Shown in pieces: positions 1-7,018 of a DNA stretch of 7,075 nucleotides. The stretch comes from an uncultured Oscillochloris sp. (GTDB lineage: Bacteria; Chloroflexota; Chloroflexia; Chloroflexales; Chloroflexaceae), in NCBI GenBank assembly GCA_903877945.1, contig CAIRFY010000542.1, positions 1-7,075 on the forward strand, written 5' to 3'. Under the pieces are notes generated by a model, which searched no databases, was not told where the DNA came from, and saw nothing but the letters and a program-made list of their open reading frames with translations. Position numbers and translations under genes: made by a program. Numbering within the stretch: position 1 is the first letter of the stretch; each line of letters begins with the position of its first letter.

Positions 1-90
1 CGATGAGGCGATGAGGCGATGAGGCGATACGGAACGCCTCACCGCGTCATCGTTTCATCGCTGAACTGTCACGCTGGATTGAACCATCCC
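1..90. repeat. 90-bp direct repeat, copy 1 (hairpin-forming)
   Basis: This stretch matches 134-223 with two mismatches in 90 (positions 4 and 34 of the copy). It opens with three tandem units of CGATGAGG (1-24). Bases 1-26 are an imperfect reverse complement of 35-60, about 22 of 26 pairs, with an 8-base loop ATACGGAA, so the repeat contains a long stem-loop. The window starts inside or at the edge of the repeat, so its left end is unknown. It may be part of a longer 133-bp tandem array. No known family is recognised. Confidence 0.9.
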
Positions 91-129
91 TAAGGCATGT
101 TTCAAAATGGGCACATTCAGCTTTACAGT
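65..129. repeat. Imperfect palindrome between the repeat copies
   Basis: The core 79-91 (TTGAACCATCCCT) pairs with 93-105 (AGGCATGTTTCAA) at 11 of 13 positions around base 92. Further out, GCTG (73-76) faces CAGC (118-121) and ACTGT (65-69) faces ACAGT (125-129), with the right arm about 10 bases longer than the left. The left arm belongs to the 90-bp repeat; the right arm is unique to the space between copies. After copy 2 the corresponding right arm is absent or badly eroded (224-240). This is a visible symmetry; whether it is functional is unknown. Confidence 0.6.
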
Positions 130-133
130 CTTG

Positions 134-223
134 CGACGAGGCGATGAGGCGATGAGGCGATACGGAGCGCCTCACCGCGTCATCGTTTCATCGCTGAACT
201 GTCACGCTGGATTGAACCATCCC
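134..223. repeat. 90-bp direct repeat, copy 2 (hairpin-forming)
   Basis: This is the second copy of the repeat at 1-90, offset by 133 bases. Bases 133-159 pair with 168-194 at about 22 of 27 positions around the loop ATACGGAG (160-167). The 8-bp tandem GCGATGAG is again present, its first unit carrying a T-to-C change at 137. The repeat ends 32 bases before the YgfZ start codon, so the stem-loop would lie in or close to that gene's leader. It could be a REP-like palindromic element, a minisatellite or a leader structure; the sequence alone does not decide. Confidence 0.9.
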
Positions 224-255
224 AGGTGTGAAATGGCGACAGAAAGACGTTACCC

Positions 256-1248
256 ATGACAGATACGCTGATAGCCCCGCATGCAGACATGGCGGCCTAC
301 GCGGTAGCCTACGCGGGTGCGGTGATTTATGACGGTCGAGCGTGCGGACGGATCTGGATGCGCGGCCAAGACGCTGCCGCGCTGCTGCACCGCCTCTCGA
401 CGAACCAGATCGAGAAGCTCACGCCCGGACAGGGCGCACGCACGGTGCTGGCGACCCCAATTGGTCGGATCATCGATCTGCTTACGGTTCACCGCGCTGA
501 GGATGGACTGCTGCTGGTGACGAGTCCCGGCAACGGGCCGATGATCTTTCGCCACCTGCGCAAGAATATTTTCTTCAACGATAAGGTGACTCTGGAGGAT
601 GCGAGCGAGCGCCTTGGCCAGTTGATGGTCTACGGGCCACAGGCGACCGTGGTGCTGGCGGGCCTGGGCCTGCCCGCCGAGAGCCTGACCCCCTACGGGA
701 TGCTGTCCACGCAGTGGCGGACGTGGCCGATATATCTGGCGAACTGCACGCCCCTGGGCGGGGGCGGCATAGCGGTCTATGCGTCGCCTGAGGCGTTGGC
801 CGAGTTGTCGGCTGCCCTGGCCGACGCAGGCATCGCCACGCTTGACCATAACACCTTCGATGTGCTGCGAGTGGAGGCAGGTCACGGAGCCTTTGGCCGT
901 GAGATCTCGCTGGAGTACATTCCTCTGGAGGCAAACCTCGGGGACGCAATCAGCTTCACCAAGGGTTGCTACGTGGGCCATGAGATCATCGTGCGGATGC
1001 AAAGCCGTGGACGTCTGGCTAAGCAGTTGCGCGGCCTGCACCTGTCCAATGGCCTCGCCGATGACCTGGCCCTCCCGATGCCGTTGATCGTCGAAGACAA
1101 AGACGCAGGCGAACTGACCAGTATTGTCGATTCACCACGCCACGGCATGATTGGGCTCGCCTATGTACGCAGCGCCTATGCCGCGCCCGGCGGGGTGGTG
1201 GAGGTGGGCGGTGTTTCCGCCGAGATTGTGGTGCTGCCGTTTGAGTAG
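256..1248 (+). CDS. ygfZ: YgfZ/GcvT-like folate-binding protein
   Basis: The 330-residue product belongs to the YgfZ (COG0354) family, folate-binding relatives of the glycine-cleavage T protein that support assembly or repair of certain Fe-S enzymes in the cytoplasm. The family's conserved motif is present as KGCYVGHE (residues 236-243), with the key cysteine at 238, followed by the usual basic RGRLAKQLRGL stretch. The N-terminal half shows the GcvT-like pattern of a short 'LLHRLSTNQIEKL' helix (about 45-57) and an RTVLATPIGRIID strand region. Length fits the family (the E. coli protein is about 326 residues). The ATG at 256 is preceded by AGAAAG (241-246), a modest ribosome-binding site 9 bases away. 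The motif's usual glutamine (KGCYxGQE) is histidine here (residue 242). Only 33 bases separate it from the next gene, suggesting co-transcription. The family call is firm; the exact client proteins are unknown. Confidence 0.93.
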   Translation: MTDTLIAPHADMAAYAVAYAGAVIYDGRACGRIWMRGQDAAALLHRLSTNQIEKLTPGQGARTVLATPIGRIIDLLTVHRAEDGLLLVTSPGNGPMIFRHLRKNIFFNDKVTLEDASERLGQLMVYGPQATVVLAGLGLPAESLTPYGMLSTQWRTWPIYLANCTPLGGGGIAVYASPEALAELSAALADAGIATLDHNTFDVLRVEAGHGAFGREISLEYIPLEANLGDAISFTKGCYVGHEIIVRMQSRGRLAKQLRGLHLSNGLADDLALPMPLIVEDKDAGELTSIVDSPRHGMIGLAYVRSAYAAPGGVVEVGGVSAEIVVLPFE

Positions 1249-1281
1249 GGGCGCGGCCCCACGTGGAGATAGCGAGATAGA

Positions 1282-4200
1282 ATGGCACGCCGATCCCAGA
1301 TGCCGATCGAGATCGCGCACCGGCGCGATATACTCCGCCGTCGGCGCGAGCAGGATCAGCGCGTCCTCGCAGCTCTCTACAACATCAGCCTTGCCTGTCG
1401 TCACCGCCCTACCCTGCGCACTATCCTAGAGACGATCTACCGTGAGTTGGCCCACGTCTTTCGCTTCGATGCGGCCTACATTGCCCTTTGTGATGAGGTG
1501 CCGGAGACGTTTAGCGTCGCTCTGCTGGTGGACGAGGGCGAGGCTGAGTATATCGAGGGGCAAGCATATGGGCCGCTCACCGGCACGATTGTACGCACCC
1601 GTGCGCCTCTGCTCTATCGCGACCTGATAAATGGGGACGAATTTGCCACCCCCAGGGCAATGTTCGGCAATGTTAAAAGATTCTCGCGATCCTGGCTCGG
1701 CGTCCCCCTAATGGTCGGCGTCAACACAGTTGGCGTGATCTCCATCCAGAGCTACCAGGTCGGAGTCTACACCTCGGCCACCCAGGATCTACTCCAGCGT
1801 ATCGGCAACGTGATCGGCGTGGTTGTGGAGAACGTGCGCCTGATCGAGATCCAGGGACGGCTGAGCCAGGCTCTGACGGCACAGGTGACCGCCCGTACCG
1901 AGGAGATCGACGCCCTGAGTCGCATCGCCTCGGCGATGGTGACCCGCCACCCGCTGCCGACGATCCTTGACCACGCTCTCACCGTGGCTCTCACTCTCTT
2001 CCACTTCGACGCCGGTAATGTGCGCCTGCTTGATGAATTGCACCAGACCCTCGTGCTCCATGCCCATTGCGGATACAACCCCCAGTACGCAGAGGTGATG
2101 ACGAACTCATCTCTGGAGACCAGCCCATTGCGTCGTGTGGTGCTAGAGGGTCGTCCGCAGATAATTGAGCGTGGCTGGCACACACGATTTGACCCACACC
2201 GCTTTCCGATACACGTCTTTCCCACTTTCGAGTGCGCCCTGAGCGTGCCCCTGAGCATCGGCACCAACGTGCTAGGCACCCTGAGCCTCTTCGGCCTGCA
2301 CCCGCGCACCTTCAGCGAACACGAGGTGCGCCTCGCCCAATCGGTAGCCAACCAGATCGCCGTTGTGGTGGAGAACGCACGTCTGCTAGAGGAGCATGAG
2401 CGTAAAATCAATGAATTGCGCGCCCTGAGCAACGTCAGCCGGGCCGCTTCCACCGCCCAGGATCTGCGCACGCTCTTGCATCAGGTTCACGACGCCCTGA
2501 AGGGATTCATCTCTCTCGATGCCTTCTCCATGTTGATCTACGACCCCGACCGCGAAGTGGTCAGCGCTGCTATTTCGATTGAGGAAGGACGTACCCACAA
2601 CTACTGGAGCAGCCAACCGCCGCCGCCACGCTCACTCAGCGCGTGGATTATCCGCAGCGGGATGCCCCTGCGCTTTGAGAATCTGCCCGAGCAGATCGCT
2701 GCTCTTGAGGACATTGATCGCTACGCCGTCAGGTCGGTACGCCCATCGATCTCGTGGCTCGGTGTCCCGATGGTTGACCGCGATGGTCGCGTGATCGGGG
2801 TGATCTCGGTACAGGGCGATACCCCTAGCCTGTTCAGTTCGCGTGACGAGAGCTTGCTGCATAACGTGGCCGCCCAGGTGGCCCTGCACGTGCAGAACGT
2901 GCGCCTGCTCACCCAGCGCGCCCGCCAGATCGGTGAGCTTGAGGCGATTGGACAGATCGGGAAGCTGGTCACGGCCTCCTACGACCTCGACCTGATGCTC
3001 GACGAGGTGCGCCGGGTGGTGGTCGATGCCACTGACGCCTCGGTGTTTTACCTCCTCGTCTGCCAGCCAGACAACCGCGCCGTCACCCACGCGGTCTTTG
3101 TTGAGGAGGGTGTGATCATCCCGCTGGATGTGCTGGACGTGACGGTGCGCCAGGGTACGATGAGCGACTGGATTTTGACCAACCGCGAACCCCTGCTGTA
3201 CCACGATATGCCTGCACAGCGCGAAGACACCTCCCGTCGCGGGATCACCACCCCGCGCTCCGTCAACTTCCGTCATGATGTACGCTCGTGGGCCGGTGTG
3301 CCCCTCGTGGCCCGCGACGGCGAACTGATCGGGGTTCTCTCGGTGCAGGACTATCGGCCCTACTGCTACGATACGGGTACGATTACCTTTCTGGGGCAGG
3401 TGGGCAGCCACGTGAGCTTGGGCGTGCAGAAGGTGCGTCTCTTCGAGGCCGTTGAGGCTCAGTCTGTAGAGAATGCGCGTCTGGCCCAAGAAGCCCAGGC
3501 TCACGCCGCCGCTGCCGAGCGCCAGGCCACGCGCATGGAACTGGTTCACCGCATCGCCTCGGTGATCAGCTCTCGCCTCGATCAGCAGGAGATCCTGGAG
3601 ATCGCCTCACGCGAACTGGTACAACTTTTTTGGGCCGACCATACCGGCACGGTGCTGTTTGTGGATGAGCAGATGGGCGTGTTGGCTGCTGAGTATCCCC
3701 CTACCGATTCCCTGGGCTTGCCGGTGAGTCTCCACGATAATATGTTGGTCGCGGAGATCCGGCGCACCCGTCGGCCCCTGCTGATCACTGATATCGCTAA
3801 CGACCCACGCGCCGCCACCTCGCGGGAAACATTCATCGCAATGGGTGTCAACTCTCTTGTTGTGGTGCCCCTGATCAGCCGTGACCGCATCTTTGGCTCG
3901 ATCTCGCTGGACAGCTACAACGAGCGTCAGATCTTCAGCGACGAGGAGATCGACCTCATGATGACGGTGGTCACTTCGATTGCCGTTGCCATCGAGAATG
4001 CCCAGCTCTTCGCCGCCGAGCAGGAGCAGCGGCGTACTGCCGACACCCTGCGCGAGATGGCCCGCGTCCTCAGCTCCTCGTTCAACCCCGACGAGGTGCT
4101 GCGCCTCATCCTCGGCGAGTTGCGTAAGGTGATCGCCTACGACACCGCCTCGATCATGCTGGTCGACGGCGACCAATTGCGCATGGTGGCCTCGCGTGGG

Positions 4201-5253
4201 CGTCCCGGCGGCGACAACGCACGCGGTATCAGTCTATCCCTGGATAGCAGCGCCGCCGGCGAGGTGGTGCGCCGTCGCGATCCGTTGCTCTGGGTGATCG
4301 AGCGCAGCGAGGGGGCGTGGATGCACATCCCCACGTCCGTCAATATTCGGGCATGGATCGGCGTGCCCTTGATCGCTCGCGGCAACATGCTCGGCGTGCT
4401 GAACATCGACATCCGTAGCGATAGCCCCGCCAGCTTTAATGAGCGCGATATGGAGGTGGCCCGCACCTTCGCCAATCATGCCGCCGTCGCTCTGGAAAAC
4501 GCCCAACTCTACCAGGAGTCGATCACACGCATTGAGCAGGAGTTGGAGATCGCTCGCCGCATCCAGTCCAACCTCTTCCCGCGCCATTTGCCCCGCGTCG
4601 GCGGCCTGAGCATGGCTGCTCGCTGTCTGCCCGCCCGCGAAACCGGGGGCGACTTCTACGATGTGGTTGATCTTGGCTCTCGTGTCGGTGTGATCGTCGG
4701 CGACGTTTCGGGCAAGAGCCTCCCGGCTGCGATGCTCATGGCCGTGGCCCGCTCCACGAGTCGCTCCGAGGCCCGCAATCACGAGACGCCCTGGGTTGTG
4801 CTTACGGAGACGAACCGCTGGCTGGTGGACGATGTACCCAAGAATACATTTGTAGCCCTGAGCTACGCGGTCGTAGACCCGGAGTTGCGCCGGATGACTC
4901 TGGCTAACGGCGGGCATCTCAGCCCACTGCTGCGCCACGCCGACGGTAGCACGAGCTTTGTGACCGCGCCCTCGGCCCTGCCCCTGGGCTTGCTGATCAG
5001 CGTCGAGTATAGCCAGGTGGAGATCGACCTGGCCCCTGGCGATACGATCCTGTTCTACACCGACGGCATTATCGAGGCTCACGACCAGAGCCGCAACCTG
5101 TTTGGTTTTGATCGCCTAGAGGCTCTGCTCGTCCGCTGGGGCCACCTGCCTCCCGATGACCTGATCTCCCTCATCCTGATCGAGGTCGCACGTTTCGCCG
5201 AGGGTACTCCCACCCACGATGATATGACCCTGTTGGCGGTGCGGATTGGCTAA
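1282..5253 (+). CDS. Six-GAF-domain PP2C/SpoIIE-type serine phosphatase
   Basis: The 1,323-residue soluble protein has no membrane segment. Six GAF domains occupy roughly residues 36-189, 222-370, 389-544, 563-722, 763-912 and 931-1078; each closes with an ENxRL/QNVRL/ENAQL-type helix. Domains 1, 3, 4 and 6 keep a W-x-GVP core (W138, W492, W670, W1025); domains 2 and 5 have lost the tryptophan. An Ala/Glu-rich coiled coil lies at about 722-757. The RIEQELEIARRIQSNLFP helix (about 1083-1100) is the standard lead-in to RsbU-like phosphatases. The catalytic PP2C domain (about 1105-1323) keeps its metal-binding motifs: GGDFYD with D1124, GDVSGK with D1141, NGGH at 1209-1212, FYTDG with D1261, and HDDMT with D1313/D1314, so it should be active. 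Family knowledge suggests it dephosphorylates an anti-sigma-factor antagonist or similar phosphoserine protein; no such partner is in the window. The ATG at 1282 follows GGAG (1265-1268) at a long 13-base spacing; the ATG at 1300 is an alternative. The ligands of the GAF domains cannot be predicted. Confidence 0.93.
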   Translation: MARRSQMPIEIAHRRDILRRRREQDQRVLAALYNISLACRHRPTLRTILETIYRELAHVFRFDAAYIALCDEVPETFSVALLVDEGEAEYIEGQAYGPLTGTIVRTRAPLLYRDLINGDEFATPRAMFGNVKRFSRSWLGVPLMVGVNTVGVISIQSYQVGVYTSATQDLLQRIGNVIGVVVENVRLIEIQGRLSQALTAQVTARTEEIDALSRIASAMVTRHPLPTILDHALTVALTLFHFDAGNVRLLDELHQTLVLHAHCGYNPQYAEVMTNSSLETSPLRRVVLEGRPQIIERGWHTRFDPHRFPIHVFPTFECALSVPLSIGTNVLGTLSLFGLHPRTFSEHEVRLAQSVANQIAVVVENARLLEEHERKINELRALSNVSRAASTAQDLRTLLHQVHDALKGFISLDAFSMLIYDPDREVVSAAISIEEGRTHNYWSSQPPPPRSLSAWIIRSGMPLRFENLPEQIAALEDIDRYAVRSVRPSISWLGVPMVDRDGRVIGVISVQGDTPSLFSSRDESLLHNVAAQVALHVQNVRLLTQRARQIGELEAIGQIGKLVTASYDLDLMLDEVRRVVVDATDASVFYLLVCQPDNRAVTHAVFVEEGVIIPLDVLDVTVRQGTMSDWILTNREPLLYHDMPAQREDTSRRGITTPRSVNFRHDVRSWAGVPLVARDGELIGVLSVQDYRPYCYDTGTITFLGQVGSHVSLGVQKVRLFEAVEAQSVENARLAQEAQAHAAAAERQATRMELVHRIASVISSRLDQQEILEIASRELVQLFWADHTGTVLFVDEQMGVLAAEYPPTDSLGLPVSLHDNMLVAEIRRTRRPLLITDIANDPRAATSRETFIAMGVNSLVVVPLISRDRIFGSISLDSYNERQIFSDEEIDLMMTVVTSIAVAIENAQLFAAEQEQRRTADTLREMARVLSSSFNPDEVLRLILGELRKVIAYDTASIMLVDGDQLRMVASRGRPGGDNARGISLSLDSSAAGEVVRRRDPLLWVIERSEGAWMHIPTSVNIRAWIGVPLIARGNMLGVLNIDIRSDSPASFNERDMEVARTFANHAAVALENAQLYQESITRIEQELEIARRIQSNLFPRHLPRVGGLSMAARCLPARETGGDFYDVVDLGSRVGVIVGDVSGKSLPAAMLMAVARSTSRSEARNHETPWVVLTETNRWLVDDVPKNTFVALSYAVVDPELRRMTLANGGHLSPLLRHADGSTSFVTAPSALPLGLLISVEYSQVEIDLAPGDTILFYTDGIIEAHDQSRNLFGFDRLEALLVRWGHLPPDDLISLILIEVARFAEGTPTHDDMTLLAVRIG

Positions 5254-5258
5254 CCGCT
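5249..5258. repeat. Left target-site duplication (10 bp)
   Basis: GCTAACCGCT abuts the left end of the MITE-like element and is repeated perfectly at 5428-5437 on the other side. The TAA inside it (5251-5253) is the stop codon of the GAF-phosphatase gene. The match extends two more bases to the left (TG), which is explained by the element's own right end being TG. Confidence 0.8.
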
Positions 5259-5299
5259 CAGGGCATGAGCAAAGTCAACTCCGGCCCCCTCACCCCCTG

Positions 5300-5324
5300 C
5301 CCCTCTCCCTCACGGGGAGAGGGG
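5300..5324. repeat. Hairpin 1 inside the MITE-like element
   Basis: CCCCTCTCCC (5300-5309) pairs perfectly with GGGAGAGGGG (5315-5324) across a 5-base loop TCACG, giving a 10-bp stem. It lies 47 bases after the phosphatase stop codon. No clear T-run follows (AGATTCTTC), so it would be a weak intrinsic terminator at best, though it could stabilise the 3' end of the upstream transcript. Confidence 0.85.
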
Positions 5325-5351
5325 AGATTCTTCATCAGGATGCGCTCGGCT

Positions 5352-5378
5352 CCCCCTCTCCCGTTCAGGGAGAGGGGG
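5352..5378. repeat. Hairpin 2 inside the MITE-like element
   Basis: CCCCCTCTCCC (5352-5362) pairs perfectly with GGGAGAGGGGG (5368-5378) across the 5-base loop GTTCA, giving an 11-bp stem. It is nearly the same palindrome as hairpin 1 and is followed by CTGGGGGGGGAGGGCTG. The two hairpins sit symmetrically about the centre of the element near 5343. Confidence 0.85.
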
Positions 5379-5427
5379 CTGGGGGGGGAGGGCTGCCCGG
5401 CGACCACACGACTTTGCACATGCCCTG

Positions 5428-5437
5428 GCTAACCGCT
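5428..5437. repeat. Right target-site duplication (10 bp)
   Basis: This is the second perfect copy of GCTAACCGCT, directly abutting the right terminal inverted repeat. It is a relic copy of the phosphatase stop-codon region and is not translated. Confidence 0.8.
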
Positions 5438-5446
5438 ACTTTGGTG

Positions 5447-5476
5447 TTGCCAGATAGCCTGCGGACGCGCTACACT
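5447..5476 (+). promoter_or_regulatory. Candidate sigma-70-like promoter for the histidine kinase
   Basis: TTGCCA (5447-5452, five of six matches to the -35 consensus) is followed after 18 bases by TACACT (5471-5476, four of six matches to the -10 consensus). Transcription would start near 5483, giving a leader of about 37 bases before the kinase ATG. It lies outside the mobile element, just beyond its right duplication, so it would predate the insertion. The call rests on consensus likeness only. Confidence 0.35.
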
Positions 5477-5519
5477 CTCTTGTGGGATGTCAGAACCATG
5501 AGCCATCGGATGCGCCCCC

Positions 5520-6983
5520 ATGTCATTTCGCGCCCGCCTCACCCTTGTCTACACCGGGTTCTTCGCCCTCGCCGTGCTACTGCTCGGCTGCGGGATCTAC
5601 TTCTCCGTGCGCCAGTCGCTCTATGGCGGTGCCGAGCGCGACCTTTGGGCGGCCACGCAGCAGGTGCGGGCGATCTTTAACGCCGGTGGGCTTGAGCCGA
5701 TCCGCACGCCTAGCGGCGAAATCTCGCTCTTCCTCAAGGGCGAATTCATCCAGATTTTCAATAACCCGAACCTCGGTGCCCAGGTCTTTGACCCCAAGGG
5801 TCACATCCTCGATAGCACGCCGAACCTGGATGGGCAGGACATCGCCTTGCCCCAGGGTTCTCTCAGCCTTGGCTCCGACGATATTAACGTGGGACTGACC
5901 TCACTGCGCGAGATCAGCGGCGTCCACATCCAGTCGCTCGTGACACCTCTGGTTCTCAAGAACGGCCAGGTGGTCGGCATCCTCCAGGTGTTGCGTCCAC
6001 TCAAGGATGTGTACCTGATCCTGGGCATGCTCACCTGGATCTTGCTTGGCGGTGGCGCAATCGCTCTGACGATCACCGCCGTAGGCGCGGCCCTGCTCTC
6101 GCGCCGCGCCCTCCTGCCGATTGACCAGGTGACACAGACGGCGCAGAGCATTGTGCGGGCCGAGGATCTCGGCCAGCGCGTGCCGGTGCCGCCCCAGCAG
6201 GACGAACTGCACCGGCTGACGGTCACGATCAATGATCTGCTCGGTCGGCTGGAGGGTCTGTTCAACGCCCAGCAGCGCTTTGTGGCCGATGTGAGCCACG
6301 AACTGCGCACGCCCCTGGCGGCGATGCAGGGCAACCTGGAGATCCTTTCGCGGGGGACGTGCCATAACCCTGAGATTCTCGACGAGGTGATCGGCGATAT
6401 GCGCCGCGAGACGGCCCGGCTCATCCGCATGGTCAACGACCTGCTTGTGATCGCCCAAAGTGACACCCGTCGCCAGACCCACAGCGAGGATGTGGAACTC
6501 GACACGCTGCTGCTGGAGGTCTACCGCGAGCTACGCCCCCTAACTGGCCCCGTCACCCTGCGCATCGGTGCCGAAGATCAGGTACTGGCGACGGGCGACC
6601 GCGACCGGCTCAAGCAGGCGCTGTTAAACCTGGGGGTGAACGCGATCCAGCACACCGCGCCCGGTGGCACCGTCACCCTGGGACTAGAGCGGCGCGATGG
6701 CTTCGTCTGTATGACGGTCTCTGATACAGGCGAGGGCATTTCCGAGGAAGATCTGCCCCATATTTTTGATCGATTTTACCGGGCTGATCGTTCACGATCT
6801 CGACATAACGGCGGTGCCGGGCTGGGTCTCTCCATCGTCCGCTGGGTTGCCGAGGCCCATAAGGGTTCGGTAACTGTTGCGAGCATCCCTGGGCGCGGCA
6901 GCACCTTCGCAATCTGGCTGCCACTTCCTGCTGATGCCGCAGCGCCGGTGGCGGGCGAGGCTCCCATCGAACTGGCCGCGTAG
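5520..6983 (+). CDS. Transmembrane sensor histidine kinase (HAMP-HisKA-HATPase)
   Basis: The 487-residue inner-membrane protein detects a signal outside the cytoplasm and autophosphorylates to pass phosphate to a response regulator. TM1 is at about 7-30, an external sensor region of about 133 residues follows (31-163), and TM2 is at about 164-193. A HAMP linker spans about 194-247. The HisKA domain begins near 248, with the H-box VSHELRTPL and phospho-accepting H260. The HATPase domain (about 357-472) has its N-box with N374, G1 box DTGEGI (402-407), F-box IFDRFYRAD (415-423) and G2 box GAGLGLSIV (432-440). All catalytic motifs are intact. A short Ala/Pro tail ends the protein. The ATG at 5520 is the only plausible start: an in-frame TGA lies at 5499-5501 with no ATG or GTG between. 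No good Shine-Dalgarno precedes it. The sensor region resembles no ligand-binding fold I can name. No response regulator is encoded in the window; one may lie just downstream. Confidence 0.95.
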   Translation: MSFRARLTLVYTGFFALAVLLLGCGIYFSVRQSLYGGAERDLWAATQQVRAIFNAGGLEPIRTPSGEISLFLKGEFIQIFNNPNLGAQVFDPKGHILDSTPNLDGQDIALPQGSLSLGSDDINVGLTSLREISGVHIQSLVTPLVLKNGQVVGILQVLRPLKDVYLILGMLTWILLGGGAIALTITAVGAALLSRRALLPIDQVTQTAQSIVRAEDLGQRVPVPPQQDELHRLTVTINDLLGRLEGLFNAQQRFVADVSHELRTPLAAMQGNLEILSRGTCHNPEILDEVIGDMRRETARLIRMVNDLLVIAQSDTRRQTHSEDVELDTLLLEVYRELRPLTGPVTLRIGAEDQVLATGDRDRLKQALLNLGVNAIQHTAPGGTVTLGLERRDGFVCMTVSDTGEGISEEDLPHIFDRFYRADRSRSRHNGGAGLGLSIVRWVAEAHKGSVTVASIPGRGSTFAIWLPLPADAAAPVAGEAPIELAA

Positions 6984-7018
6984 GTGTAGCCGCACTACTT
7001 TTCACATAACGAATCTCC

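Larger units (their letters stand above)
5259..5427. mobile_element. MITE-like non-autonomous element, 169 bp
   Basis: The left end CAGGGCATGAGCAAAGTC (5259-5276) and the reverse complement of the right end (5410-5427) agree at 17 of 18 bases, and a perfect 10-bp direct repeat abuts both ends. Inside, the two halves are themselves inverted: a C-rich 'GGCCCCCTCACCCCC' arm on the left faces a G-rich arm on the right (about 5368-5402), with a hairpin in each half. There is no transposase and no room for one, so movement would need an enzyme supplied elsewhere. A 10-bp target duplication fits IS4/IS231-like transposases, which make duplications of about that size, but the parent family is a guess. 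Removing the element plus one duplication would leave 87 bases between the phosphatase and kinase genes. An alternative is a chance arrangement around a common GC-rich intergenic repeat, which the precise flanking duplication makes unlikely. Confidence 0.78.

Noticed and set aside
1..223. CRISPR array
   Set aside because: There are only two 90-bp repeats, which are palindromic with internal 8-bp tandems and a single 43-base gap; this is unlike CRISPR repeat and spacer sizes, and no cas genes are present.
1248..1260. GGGGC/GCCCC hairpin just after the ygfZ stop as a terminator
   Set aside because: The stem is only 5 bp with a 3-base loop, has no T-run, and overlaps the stop codon; the next gene starts 33 bases later.
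2632..3549. Long minus-strand open frame (305 codons) inside the GAF-phosphatase gene
   Set aside because: It lies wholly antisense to well-conserved GAF domains; long antisense frames are expected in GC-rich coding DNA and the product resembles nothing.
1390..4515. Bilin-binding (phytochrome-type) GAF domain
   Set aside because: No accompanying PAS or PHY domain and no recognisable chromophore-cysteine motif were seen in any of the six GAF domains.
4234..5082. Minus-strand open frame (282 codons) opposite GAF6 and the phosphatase domain
   Set aside because: It is the antisense shadow of a conserved catalytic region with no recognisable domain.
5414..5442. TTGCAC-N17-TACTTT as the kinase promoter
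   Set aside because: It has only three matches in each hexamer and overlaps the element's terminal repeat; the pair at 5447-5476 is a better match.
5246..5680. Open frame of 144 codons spanning the phosphatase-kinase gap
   Set aside because: It translates the GC-rich palindromic repeat into a low-complexity PLPLSLTGRGE-like string and runs into the kinase gene in another frame; it has no family features.
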